Position numbers and translations under genes: made by a program
Origin: Schaalia sp. 19OD2882
Lineage (GTDB): Bacteria > Actinomycetota > Actinomycetes > Actinomycetales > Actinomycetaceae
Length of the DNA: 64,000 nucleotides
Direction: 5' to 3'
NCBI RefSeq assembly: GCF_018986735.1
Contig: NZ_CP065521.1
Span: 1,798,001 to 1,862,000 of the forward strand
Part shown: in pieces, positions 47,667-55,910 of the stretch
How the letters are laid out: every line of letters starts with the position of its first letter
Numbering within the stretch: position 1 is the first letter of the stretch
The notes under the pieces: generated by a model
The model's database searches: none
The model's input: only the letters and a program-made list of their open reading frames with translations
Told to the model about the DNA's origin: nothing

Positions 47667-48404
47667 ATGGATGACTCCTCCTCCTCGAGTGGTGTCGGAG
47701 TCCTGGACAAGGCCGCAATGGTCCTCGGTGCCCTGGAGGCCGGACCTGCCACCTTGGCCCAGTTGGTCTCCGCAACCGGTCTGGCACGACCCACCGCCCA
47801 CCGCCTTGCGGTGGCCTTGGAGTACCACCGCATGGTGGCTCGCGACATGCAGGGCCGCTTCGTCCTGGGGCCACGCCTTCAGGAGCTTGCCTCCTCTGCG
47901 GGTGAGGACCGCCTGTTGGCCGCCTCGATGCCGGTCCTGGTGGCGCTTCGCGACCACACGAAGGAGTCCACGCAGCTCTTCCGCCGCCAAGGCGACTACC
48001 GCGTGTGCGTGGCCGCCTCCGAACGCGAGATGGGTCTGCGCGACTCGATCCCCGTGGGCGCCACCTTGTCGATGCGTGCCGGCTCTGCCGCCCAGGTACT
48101 GCTGGCTTGGGAGGAGCCGGACCGTTTGCACCGCGGCCTGTACGAGGCCTCGTTCAATGCCACGATGCTTTCCCAGGTGCGTAGGCGCGGCTGGGCCCAG
48201 TCCGTGGGCGAGCGCGAACCGGGCGTGGCCTCCGTGTCGGCGCCCGTGCGCGGCCCTTCCGGGCGGGTGATTGCCGCCCTGTCGATCTCCGGGCCGATCG
48301 AACGCATCGGCCGTCAGCCCGGCCGCCAGCACGGTCCTTCCGTGGTGGCCGCCGCCAATCGCCTGTCGGACTTCCTCCGCTCGGTGGAAGGAATGGAGGA
48401 ATGA
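47667..48404 (+). CDS. IclR-family regulator (NdgR/LeuR type)
   Basis: 245 residues: N-terminal helix-turn-helix (LAQLVSATGLARPTAHRLAV), C-terminal effector domain (SMPVLVALRDHTKESTQL; VSAPVRGPSGRVIAALSISG). In actinobacteria the IclR gene divergent from leuCD controls leucine genes; the same layout holds here. AGGA is seven bases before the ATG. Stop overlaps the rhodanese gene by four bases. Confidence 0.92.
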   Translation: MDDSSSSSGVGVLDKAAMVLGALEAGPATLAQLVSATGLARPTAHRLAVALEYHRMVARDMQGRFVLGPRLQELASSAGEDRLLAASMPVLVALRDHTKESTQLFRRQGDYRVCVAASEREMGLRDSIPVGATLSMRAGSAAQVLLAWEEPDRLHRGLYEASFNATMLSQVRRRGWAQSVGEREPGVASVSAPVRGPSGRVIAALSISGPIERIGRQPGRQHGPSVVAAANRLSDFLRSVEGMEE

Positions 48405-48859
48405 CCCAGATGAAAGCCCGTCGCGCCCTCACCCTTGCTCTTGGAGCGGCTCTTGTCCTTGGGCTCGGCGCTTGCGCGTCGACCGCGCCTGCCGGCTCTG
48501 CTTCCGGCTCTGACGCATCCGAGTCCTCCTCGGCGCCGGCCCCATCCGCCCAGGAGTCGTCTTCGGCCTCCCAGTCGTCCTCTCCTGCTGCCTCCACGGT
48601 CCTGCTGGATGTGCGCACCCCTGAGGAGTTCGCCGAGGGGCATCTGGAGGGTGCCACGAACATCGATGTGCAGTCCCCGGACTTCGCCGACAAGATCGCG
48701 GCCCTGGACAAGGACGCCGACTACACCCTGTACTGCCGCTCCGGCAGGCGCGCCGGGCAGGCCAAGGCCCTCATGGAGCAGGCCGGCTTCACCAAGGTCT
48801 CCAACGCCGGCGGAGTCGAGGAAGCCTCGAAGGCCCTGAACCTGCCCATCACCCGCTGA
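48401..48859 (+). CDS. Rhodanese-domain lipoprotein
   Basis: 152 residues. Lipoprotein signal with lipobox LGAC (Cys about 24), a Ser/Ala-rich linker (about 25-65), then a single rhodanese domain: VLLDVRTPEEFAEGHLEGA and the active loop YCRSGRRAGQA with catalytic Cys. Likely works in sulfur transfer or redox at the outer face of the membrane. Overlaps the IclR gene, hence co-translated with it. Its TGA begins a 21-bp repeat. Confidence 0.9.
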   Translation: MTQMKARRALTLALGAALVLGLGACASTAPAGSASGSDASESSSAPAPSAQESSSASQSSSPAASTVLLDVRTPEEFAEGHLEGATNIDVQSPDFADKIAALDKDADYTLYCRSGRRAGQAKALMEQAGFTKVSNAGGVEEASKALNLPITR

Positions 48860-48915
48860 GATTCGTCCCCCACTCCGCGAGATTCGTCCGTCCTTCAGCG
48901 AGATTCGTCCGTCGT
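48857..48915 (-). repeat. 21-bp-period intergenic repeat, locus 4 (three units)
   Basis: GAGATTCG at 48858, 48879 and 48900: exact 21-base steps. The first unit starts inside the stop codon of the rhodanese gene, as at locus 2. Confidence 0.9.
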
Positions 48916-49174
48916 CAGGTGCCCAAGCGGACCGCCACCGACGAGGGCGGGGCGGCTCGCGCCTTTGAGGACCGGGTCTGACGTCAAAAGCGACTCTCTG
49001 ACGTCAAGAACGATGGTCATTTTTTCGCCTTTGACGTCGGAAACCTCCGAGCACCTCCACAAAGCGCATCCGTCAGAAGCCAGTTGCGTGGGCCACCTGA
49101 CTGAATCCTGGCACGGGCAGGTGTCAACGGTGTTGCAAGGTCGACAGTCAGGTCACAGACTGCCCATGGCCACG
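48916..49174. other. Intergenic stretch with three TGACGTC motifs
   Basis: No gene seen. TGACGTCA occurs at 48979-48986 and 48999-49006 and TGACGTCG at 49032-49039; the first two are 20 bases apart. Possible binding sites; no promoter elements clearly attached. Confidence 0.4.
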
Positions 49175-49203
49175 GTGAAGGCCCCGGCGGGAGCCGGGGC
49201 CTT
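49175..49203 (-). terminator. Terminator of the Gln-Glu-Glu tRNA cluster
   Basis: Minus-strand arms AAGGCCCCGGC and GCCGGGGCCTT pair over 11 bases around four bases, seven bases after the tRNA-Glu end; weak TT tail. Confidence 0.72.
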
Positions 49204-49209
49204 GACTGG

Positions 49210-49282
49210 TACCCCCAACCGGATTTGAACCGGTGTTAACGCCGTGAGAGGGCGTCGTCCTGGGCCGCTAGACGATGGGGGC
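49210..49282 (-). tRNA. tRNA-Glu (anticodon CTC), copy 1
   Basis: Acceptor GCCCCCA/TGGGGGT with G1-U72, anticodon loop CTCTCAC, T loop TTCAAAT; 73 bases with discriminator A. Identical to copy 2. Confidence 0.96.
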
Positions 49283-49331
49283 CGCGACCTGTTTCCAAGT
49301 CGGTGCGTGCACATGCCGGGACGTGCTTGCG

Positions 49332-49404
49332 TACCCCCAACCGGATTTGAACCGGTGTTAACGCCGTGAGAGGGCGTCGTCCTGGGCCGCTAGACGATGG
49401 GGGC
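49332..49404 (-). tRNA. tRNA-Glu (anticodon CTC), copy 2
   Basis: Identical 73-base sequence to copy 1, 49 bases upstream of it. Confidence 0.96.
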
Positions 49405-49439
49405 CTTGATCGCAGGATCACTCGAAGGATCCATGATCG

Positions 49440-49511
49440 CTGGGGTACCAGGACTCGAACCTAGAACAACTGAACCAGAATCAGTCGTGTTGCCAATTAC
49501 ACCATACCCCA
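49440..49511 (-). tRNA. tRNA-Gln (anticodon CTG)
   Basis: Acceptor TGGGGTA/TACCCCA, anticodon loop TTCTGGT in CTGA/TCAG, T loop TTCGAGT; 72 bases with discriminator G. First of the three-tRNA cluster downstream of gltX. Confidence 0.95.
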
Positions 49512-49624
49512 TGGTGGTGCCGGTCCCGGGGCTCTCGCTCCGGGCGACGGATGAAAACTCTACTGCATCAGCCGGGCTCCACCAAATCCTGACGACGTGG
49601 TCGTCGCCACGTTCGCCGCCCGGG

Positions 49625-51136
49625 TCAGGCGAGCCTGGCCGCCAGGGCGCGCATGCGCGCCAGCGAGGACTCGTGGCCCAGGATCTCCATGGACTCGAAC
49701 AGCGGCGGCGATACCTGACGGCCCGTCACGGCCACGCGGATCGGCCCGAAGGCCACGCGCGGCTTGATGCCCATACCTTCGACGATCGCCTCACGCAGTT
49801 TCTCCTCCAAGGTGGCGGTGGTGAACTCCCCCTCCCCCAAGGACTCGACGACCTCGATGGCCGTGGCCAGCACCTGGCCGGCATTGTCCTTGAGTTTGGC
49901 CACCGAGGCGTCCTCGACCTCCAGAGCCTCGTCGGCGACGAAGAGGAAGCCCGCCATGCCCTTGACCTCACCCAACAGTTGGATGCGGGTCTGCACCAGG
50001 GGCGCAGCCGCAGTGAGGATCTCCTGCTCGCGCGAGGTGAGCTCGGCGAAGGTCGCGGCGCTCACGTACCGACCCTCGTGCAGGAAAGGCACCAGGCGGT
50101 CGCGGAAGTCCAACGGCTCCAGGCGACGGATGTGCTCGGCGTTGATGGCGATGCACTTCTTGTGGTCGAAGCGCGCGGGGTTCGGGTTGACGTCGGAGAT
50201 GTCGAAGGCGGTGGCCATCTCGCCCATGGTGAAGACGTCGTGGTCGGGCGCGATGGCCCAGCCGAGCAGTGCCAGATAGTTGTTCAGGCCCTCCGGCGTC
50301 ATGCCGGCTTCACGATGCAGAAGCAGATTCGACTCCAGGTCGCGCTTGGACAGCTTCTTGTTGCCCTCACCCATGACATAGGGCAGGTGACCAAAGCGCG
50401 GCATGTGCTTGGCGATGCCCAGGTCCATGAGGGCCCGGTAGAGGACGACCTGGCGGGGGGTCGAGGAGAGCAGGTCCTCGCCGCGTAGGACGTGGGTGAT
50501 CTCCATGAGGGCGTCGTCGACGGGGTTGACCAGCGTGTACAGGGGGTGCCCGTTTGCGCGCACGATGACGTAGTCGGGCACGGAGCCCGCCTTGAAGGTG
50601 ATCTCGCCGCGGACCAGGTCCTCGAAGGTCACGTCTTCGTCGGGCATGCGCATGCGCAGGACGGGCTCACGCCCCTGGGCACGGTATGCAGCCTTCTGCT
50701 CCTCGGTCAGGTCGCGGTCGAAGCCGTCATAGCCGAGCTTCGGGTCACGTCCGGCCGCACGGTGGCGCGCCTCGATCTCCTCCGGGGTCGAGAAGCTCTC
50801 GTAGGCGTGGCCGGCCTCGAAGAGCTTGCGCGCGACGTCGGCGTAGATGTCCATGCGTTCGGACTGGCGGTAGGGCTCATGCGGGCCACCCTTGCCGACG
50901 CCCTCGTCCCAGTCCAGTCCAAGCCACTTGAGGGAGTCGATGATCTGGTCGAAGGACTCCTGGGAGTCGCGCGCGGCGTCGGTGTCTTCGATGCGGAAGA
51001 CGAAGGTGCCACCCGTGTGGCGCGCCCACGCCCAGTTGAAAAGGCAGGTGCGGACCATACCCACATGGGGAGTCCCTGTCGGGGAGGGGCAGAAGCGGAC
51101 GCGCACGTCGGCGCCGGTGGGCGTGGAGTCTGTCAT
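49625..51136 (-). CDS. gltX: Glutamyl-tRNA synthetase
   Basis: Class I synthetase, 503 residues. [14 protein letters not shown] (HIGH motif), FRIEDTD, KKLSKRD (KMSKS motif) and a helical anticodon-binding domain. In organisms without GlnRS it also makes Glu-tRNA-Gln for amidation, which fits its position upstream of tRNA-Gln and two tRNA-Glu genes on the same strand. The start at 51136 is supported by TAGACT seven bases upstream (leaderless); the ORF is open further 5' but that part has no synthetase-like sequence. Confidence 0.96.
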   Translation of the reverse strand: MTDSTPTGADVRVRFCPSPTGTPHVGMVRTCLFNWAWARHTGGTFVFRIEDTDAARDSQESFDQIIDSLKWLGLDWDEGVGKGGPHEPYRQSERMDIYADVARKLFEAGHAYESFSTPEEIEARHRAAGRDPKLGYDGFDRDLTEEQKAAYRAQGREPVLRMRMPDEDVTFEDLVRGEITFKAGSVPDYVIVRANGHPLYTLVNPVDDALMEITHVLRGEDLLSSTPRQVVLYRALMDLGIAKHMPRFGHLPYVMGEGNKKLSKRDLESNLLLHREAGMTPEGLNNYLALLGWAIAPDHDVFTMGEMATAFDISDVNPNPARFDHKKCIAINAEHIRRLEPLDFRDRLVPFLHEGRYVSAATFAELTSREQEILTAAAPLVQTRIQLLGEVKGMAGFLFVADEALEVEDASVAKLKDNAGQVLATAIEVVESLGEGEFTTATLEEKLREAIVEGMGIKPRVAFGPIRVAVTGRQVSPPLFESMEILGHESSLARMRALAARLA

Positions 51137-51143
51137 GGCCTCG

Positions 51144-51149
51144 AGTCTA
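51144..51149 (-). promoter_or_regulatory. -10 box of a leaderless promoter (gltX)
   Basis: TAGACT on the minus strand, seven bases before the gltX ATG. Confidence 0.5.
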
Positions 51150-51516
51150 CTCGGGGTCGCAGATGCGCCAGGGCTCCGGCAAGGGCATGCAACAGTGGGG
51201 GCTTTCGGCAATGATGGTCTCAGTGCTGGAGCGCCCACCATCGGGCTCCCACACCCCACCTCACAGCCAGCGGAGGCATGATGCACCACTCCCGTCCACT
51301 TCCAGATCGGCCGACAGTGGGCAGCAGAGGTTTCTCCTGACCCGCAAGACTGCTGTGCCGCGGAAGGTTGAACAGAGTTCGTCGGGCCTCGAAGACGGCG
51401 AAAGCGTTGGGCTCCTGAGGTCCGCCGCCGCGCACCACCCGGGCACCACCCCGGCGTCCTCGCCACTCCATCCACCGACCATCTCAACCGGACACTGTCC
51501 ATGAATCGGAGACCAC
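51150..51516. other. Intergenic stretch between gltX and the MalY-like gene
   Basis: No gene, repeat or strong hairpin recognised; it should contain the promoters of both divergent genes. Confidence 0.45.
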
Positions 51517-52689
51517 ATGCCCCTGAACATGCCCACGCAGGATCACCTTCACCGCACCGGATCCCTCAAATGGAGCGGCATGGCCGCACCGGACGGCCGC
51601 CCGACGATCGGGGCGTGGGTGGCGGAGATGGACTTCGGTACCGCACCGGTGGTGGAAGAGGCGATCTGCCGGGCGCTCCACGACGGCTTGACCGGATACA
51701 GGCCGTCGTGGCTGCTGCCACGCGTGCAGGAGGCGACCAGCGCCTTCCAGGCGAGTGCCTTCGGGTGGGCGCTGGACCCCGACCATGTGCGCATGAGCGG
51801 GGCGGTCCTTCCTGCCCTGGTGACGACGATCAGGAAACTCACGCGCCCGGGCAGCGCCGTCGTGGTGCCCACTCCCGCGTACATGCCCTTCCTCACCCTT
51901 CCGGGGATGCTCGACCGCCGCGTCATCGACGTCCCCTCCCTGCACGGGGTGGCGGCCGGCGGGGTCGGCTGGCGCCTTGACCTCGAGGGCATCGACCGCG
52001 CCCTCGAGGGCGGGGCTGGGCTGGTCATCCTGTGCAATCCGTGGAACCCGACCGGCCGTATCCTGTCCGAGGAGGAACTGCGGGGCCTGCACGAGGTCGT
52101 CCAGCGTCATGACGCACTGGTCTTCTCCGACGAGATCCACTCCCCGATCGTCCTGGACGACTCGCCTTTCATCTCCTACGCGCGCATTGGAGAGGAGTTC
52201 GCCGCCCACACGATCACTGCGACGGCCGCGACCAAGGCGTGGAACATCGCGGGCCTGCCGAACGCGCAGGTGATCGTCCCGGATGCGGCGCTTCGCGCCC
52301 GTTGGGACGCCGCCACCCACCTTTTCGACCACCAGCCGGTGACCTTGGGCGCGTTGGGGACCATTGCCGCCTACGAGGGCGGGGGCCCGTGGTTGGAGGA
52401 GGTCATGGAGGTCGTTCGGGGCAATGTGGACCTGGTCGAACGGGCCCTGGACGGTAGCGGCATCGACTTCATCCGCCCTCAGGGCACCTACCTGGCGTGG
52501 TGGGGTTTTGGCGCGACCCCGCTGGCGGGGTCGAACCCCTCCGAGCAGATCCTGCGGCGCGCCCACGTGGCGACCAATGACGGGGCCGCCTTGGGCGAGT
52601 CCTACGGGGACTGGGCGCGGGTGAACTTGGCGTGCTCGCCCAGCACCGCTGAGGAAATCGTCGAGAGGATCCTGCGCCTGCTGCCCTGA
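51517..52689 (+). CDS. PLP-dependent C-S lyase / aminotransferase, MalY-PatB type
   Basis: 390 residues, fold type [16 protein letters not shown] at the start, [28 protein letters not shown] (PLP Asp), [18 protein letters not shown] (Schiff-base Lys), and a C-terminal Arg in [11 protein letters not shown]. MalY/PatB proteins cleave cystathionine or cysteine (beta-lyase); aminotransfer is a secondary possibility. GGAG five bases before the ATG. Convergent with the purine phosphorylase gene. Confidence 0.88.
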   Translation: MPLNMPTQDHLHRTGSLKWSGMAAPDGRPTIGAWVAEMDFGTAPVVEEAICRALHDGLTGYRPSWLLPRVQEATSAFQASAFGWALDPDHVRMSGAVLPALVTTIRKLTRPGSAVVVPTPAYMPFLTLPGMLDRRVIDVPSLHGVAAGGVGWRLDLEGIDRALEGGAGLVILCNPWNPTGRILSEEELRGLHEVVQRHDALVFSDEIHSPIVLDDSPFISYARIGEEFAAHTITATAATKAWNIAGLPNAQVIVPDAALRARWDAATHLFDHQPVTLGALGTIAAYEGGGPWLEEVMEVVRGNVDLVERALDGSGIDFIRPQGTYLAWWGFGATPLAGSNPSEQILRRAHVATNDGAALGESYGDWARVNLACSPSTAEEIVERILRLLP

Positions 52690-52708
52690 GACACGTGAGG
52701 CCTTGCTC

Positions 52709-53512
52709 TCACAGGAGGGTCAGCACCTTTTCCACGCCTGCGCGCAGGGTCTGACCGGCTTGGGCGGCGGCTTCGACCACGGCGTTCGGGTCGGTGGGAG
52801 CCTCGGCGAAGGACAGGTCACTGACGACGCTCATCCCGCACACCCTCACCCCCAGAGCGTGCAGGGTGATGGCCTCCATGACGGTGGACATGCCCACGCA
52901 GTCGGCGCCGGTGGTCGCCAGCCAGCGGGTCTCCGCCCTGGTCTGGTATTCGGGGCCGCGTAGGATCGCGTAGGTGCCGCGCCGCTGGCACACGTCCGCC
53001 AGGGCCTCGGTCAGTTCCCCGTCCCACACGGCCGACACGTCGAGGAACAGTGGCCCGTCGAAGGGTGACGTTCCCGAGAAGTTCAGGTGGTCCTCCACCG
53101 CCATGACGTCTCCGAGGCGCCAGTCCCGCAGGCACCCATTGGCATTGCACAGGATCGCCGTGTGCACTCCGCCCGCGGCGGCCGCTCGCGCAAGGGCCGT
53201 CACCGTGCCGGCGGAGACGCCCTCGTACAGGTGGGTGCGCCCGCGGGCGACGAGGACGTGGAGCCCTGCCCGCTCGTAGGAGTCCAGCCGGTCCTCGTGC
53301 CCGTCGGCCACGGGGGCAGCCACACCCGGCAGCTCCGACAGGCGCACGCCGGCGCGCGGTGCTCCCCACCCGTCCAGGGCGGCGGACAGTCCCGAGCCGA
53401 GAACCACGAGGACGTCGTGGGAGGGCAGGCCGGTGGCTTCGGCGATGACGAGGGCGGCCCGCCTTTGCTCATCTCCCACGAGGGCGGTGGGGAATCGCGG
53501 ATCGACCTGCAT
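52709..53512 (-). CDS. Purine-nucleoside phosphorylase
   Basis: Phosphorolysis of purine (deoxy)nucleosides. 267 residues of the trimeric PNP class: VLVVLGSGLSAAL (phosphate loop), RGRTHLYEG, LCNANGCLRDW, GPEYQTRAETRWLATTGADC and VGMSTVMEAITLHALGV (base/ribose site). ATG one base after the permease stop, so the pair is coupled: import of purines, then salvage. The longer open frame in front overlaps the permease and is not coding. Confidence 0.92.
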   Translation of the reverse strand: MQVDPRFPTALVGDEQRRAALVIAEATGLPSHDVLVVLGSGLSAALDGWGAPRAGVRLSELPGVAAPVADGHEDRLDSYERAGLHVLVARGRTHLYEGVSAGTVTALARAAAAGGVHTAILCNANGCLRDWRLGDVMAVEDHLNFSGTSPFDGPLFLDVSAVWDGELTEALADVCQRRGTYAILRGPEYQTRAETRWLATTGADCVGMSTVMEAITLHALGVRVCGMSVVSDLSFAEAPTDPNAVVEAAAQAGQTLRAGVEKVLTLL

Positions 53513-53513
53513 G

Positions 53514-54986
53514 TCACTTGCCTTCCCGTGCGGCGTCCTCCTGGCGGCGGACCCTGCCGGCCGAGGTGAGGAAGTATCCGGCGAATCCGATGAGCATCGC
53601 CGCGAGGATGCCGATGTTCGAGTACGCCCACTCGCCTTCGCGCCCGCCGAGCGGACCCAGCAGGTAGCCCTGCCAGGCCAGCCATGAGGCCGAGGAGTTG
53701 ACGACCAGTCCCCATCCGATGACGGATCCGACCAGCAGGCTGGCCACGGCGCCCCAGTTGACGGCCCCGTAGATGCCGTCCCGGGTGAACAGGGCGGGCT
53801 CGTCGTAGTCCCTCCTGCGCAGGGCGATGTCGGCGAACATGACCCCACCCCACGCGGCGATGACCACACCCAGGGTGGTGAGGAAGCCGGTGAAGGGGCC
53901 GATGAAGGAGTCGGCGAAGAAGACCACGGCAATGGTGCCGGCCAGCATGATGGTGCCGTCAATGGCGGTGGCGACGGGCCTGGTGACGGGAGCACCGGAG
54001 GAGAGCAGGGACAGGCCGGAACTGTAGATGTCCATGACGATGCCGCCGATGAGGCCAAGGATGGCGACCAGCGCGAAGGGGATGAGGAACCACGTGGGCA
54101 GGATGGTCGTCAATGCGCCGATGGGGTCCGCGCCGATCTTTTCCGACAGGTCGGCGTTGGAGCCGACCAGCAGCAGGCCGAAGAGGACCAGGACCACGGT
54201 GGGCAGGGCTGCCCCGAAAGTGGTCCAGCCGACCACTCCCCCCGTGGAGGCCGTGCGCGGCAGGTAGCGCGAGTAGTCGGCGGCGGCGTTGATCCAGCCG
54301 AAGCCGAAGCCGACCAGCAGCATGCACAGGGCGCCGATGAAGGCGGTGGCCGACCCTGCGGGAAGGGCGTTGACGGCTGCCAGGTCGATGGTGGGCAGGA
54401 CCAGGGCCAGGTAGATGACGGTGAGTACCGCGGTGGCCCACGTGATCCACGTCTGGACCTTCATGATGGTGTCGAAGCCCAGGACGCCCGCGCCTGCGGA
54501 GATGAGGACGACCAGGACCAGTGAGATGACTTGGGCCAGCACGTGGTTGGTGAAGCCCAGGGCGGCCATGACGGTGGCGGTGGCCTGGACGGCCATGATG
54601 CACAGGAAGGTCTCCCAGCCCACGGTGAGGATCCACGAGATGATGGCGGAGATCCTGTTTCCGTCGTAGCCGAAGGCGGCGCGTGAAAGAACCAGGGTGG
54701 GGGCGGATCCGCGTTTGCCGGCAATGGAGATGAAGCCGCAGGCCAGGAAGGACAGGGAAACGCCGATCACGGAGGCGATGACGGCCTGCCAGAAGGACAG
54801 GCCGAAGCCCAGGACCCACGCACCCCAGGAGATGCCCAGCACGGAAATGTTCGCCGCGAACCACGGCATGAACAGGTCGGAGGGTTTGCCTTTGCGTTCG
54901 GACTCGGGAATGACGTCGAGGCCGGCCATTTCGACCGCAAGGGCGTCGCTTCCAATGGCAGCGGGCGTGGTGGACGGGTCTGGCAT
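53514..54986 (-). CDS. NCS1-family purine/cytosine permease
   Basis: 490 residues, about 12 membrane helices. Family marks: LFMPWFAANISVLGISWGAW, LVLSRAAFGYDGNR, and GWINAAADYSRYLPR. Imports nucleobases by symport; its coupled neighbour is a purine phosphorylase, so purines or nucleosides are likely. AGGAGG precedes the ATG and lies next to an inverted repeat that could mask it. Confidence 0.92.
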   Translation of the reverse strand: MPDPSTTPAAIGSDALAVEMAGLDVIPESERKGKPSDLFMPWFAANISVLGISWGAWVLGFGLSFWQAVIASVIGVSLSFLACGFISIAGKRGSAPTLVLSRAAFGYDGNRISAIISWILTVGWETFLCIMAVQATATVMAALGFTNHVLAQVISLVLVVLISAGAGVLGFDTIMKVQTWITWATAVLTVIYLALVLPTIDLAAVNALPAGSATAFIGALCMLLVGFGFGWINAAADYSRYLPRTASTGGVVGWTTFGAALPTVVLVLFGLLLVGSNADLSEKIGADPIGALTTILPTWFLIPFALVAILGLIGGIVMDIYSSGLSLLSSGAPVTRPVATAIDGTIMLAGTIAVVFFADSFIGPFTGFLTTLGVVIAAWGGVMFADIALRRRDYDEPALFTRDGIYGAVNWGAVASLLVGSVIGWGLVVNSSASWLAWQGYLLGPLGGREGEWAYSNIGILAAMLIGFAGYFLTSAGRVRRQEDAAREGK

Positions 54987-54994
54987 GGATACCT

Positions 54995-55046
54995 CCTGTG
55001 TCGGCGTTCACAGGAAGGGTACCCGTGCGTGGAGCTACCGCACGGG
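54995..55046 (-). promoter_or_regulatory. Two inverted repeats in the leader of the purine permease operon
   Basis: CCTGTG...CACAGG (54995-55000 with 55009-55014) would pair part of the AGGAGG ribosome site. CCCGTGCG...CGCACGGG (55022-55029 with 55039-55046) is a perfect 8-bp arm pair next to a TACCCT box. Candidate translational and transcriptional control sites. Confidence 0.45.
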
Positions 55047-55115
55047 GGATTCACGCGCGGAGTTTCTCCGAGGATTCTCCCCTGACCTGCACCTCCAGGG
55101 GGTGGGGAAGGTGTG

Positions 55116-55892
55116 TCAGCGGCGCACGACAGGATTCGACAGGACGCCGATGCCTTCGACCTCGACGTCGACCCGCTGTCCGGCCTCGATGGGGCCGACG
55201 CCCGCCGGCGTGCCGGTGATGATGACGTCGCCGGGCAGCAGGGTGAAGATCGAGGACACGTAGGACACCAACTGGCGCGGCGACATGAGCATCGACGAGG
55301 TTCTGTCGTCCTGGCGCAGGCGGCCGTCCACCCGGCATGTGACCTGCAGGTCGTCCACGTCCAGCCGAGGGTCGACGGTGATCCACGGTCCGATCGGGCA
55401 GGAGGTGTCGAAGCCCTTTGCCCTGGTCCACTGCCCGTCGGCGCGTTGGCGGTCGCGGGCGGTCACGTCGTTGGCGCAGGTCCAGCCCAGGATGACCTCG
55501 TCCACACGCTCCAGGGGGACGTCCTTGGCCAAAGTCTTGATGACGATGGCCAGTTCGGCCTCGTGGTGGACTTCACCGGACCACTCGGGAAGGACGATCG
55601 GGTCGTCCGGGCCGATGACGGAGGTGTTGGGCTTGAGGAAGACGACGGGTTCGGTCGGCGGCTCGCCGCCCATCTCGCGGGCGTGCTCGGCGTAGTTCTT
55701 GCCGATGCCGACGATCTTGGATCGTGGGATCACCGGCGAGAGCAGGCGCACCTCCTCCAGGTCGAAGAGACGCCCGGAGGGTTCGACGGGGCTGAACAGC
55801 GGGTCACCTTTGAGTCCGACGATCCTTGCAGAGTCGTCCTCAAGAGCCCCGTACAGGGGTGAGCCGCCGTCGGAGAAGCGCACGATTCGCAT
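55116..55892 (-). CDS. Fumarylacetoacetate hydrolase family protein
   Basis: 258 residues. KIVGIGKNYAEHAREMG, EVHHEAELAIVI (metal-binding Glu pair), GWTCANDVTARD (metal Asp), and DVIITGTPAGVGP. The family includes hydrolases, decarboxylases and isomerases of oxo-acids (oxaloacetate decarboxylase or acylpyruvase activity is common in bacteria). TAGGCT six bases before the ATG suggests a leaderless mRNA. Downstream of the AGCS symporter gene, 18 bases apart. Confidence 0.9.
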   Translation of the reverse strand: MRIVRFSDGGSPLYGALEDDSARIVGLKGDPLFSPVEPSGRLFDLEEVRLLSPVIPRSKIVGIGKNYAEHAREMGGEPPTEPVVFLKPNTSVIGPDDPIVLPEWSGEVHHEAELAIVIKTLAKDVPLERVDEVILGWTCANDVTARDRQRADGQWTRAKGFDTSCPIGPWITVDPRLDVDDLQVTCRVDGRLRQDDRTSSMLMSPRQLVSYVSSIFTLLPGDVIITGTPAGVGPIEAGQRVDVEVEGIGVLSNPVVRR

Positions 55893-55898
55893 GGGGCG

Positions 55899-55904
55899 AG
55901 CCTA
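55899..55904 (-). promoter_or_regulatory. -10 box of a leaderless promoter (FAH-family gene)
   Basis: TAGGCT on the minus strand, six bases before the ATG, in the short gap after the symporter gene. Confidence 0.5.
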
Positions 55905-55910
55905 TCCCTC

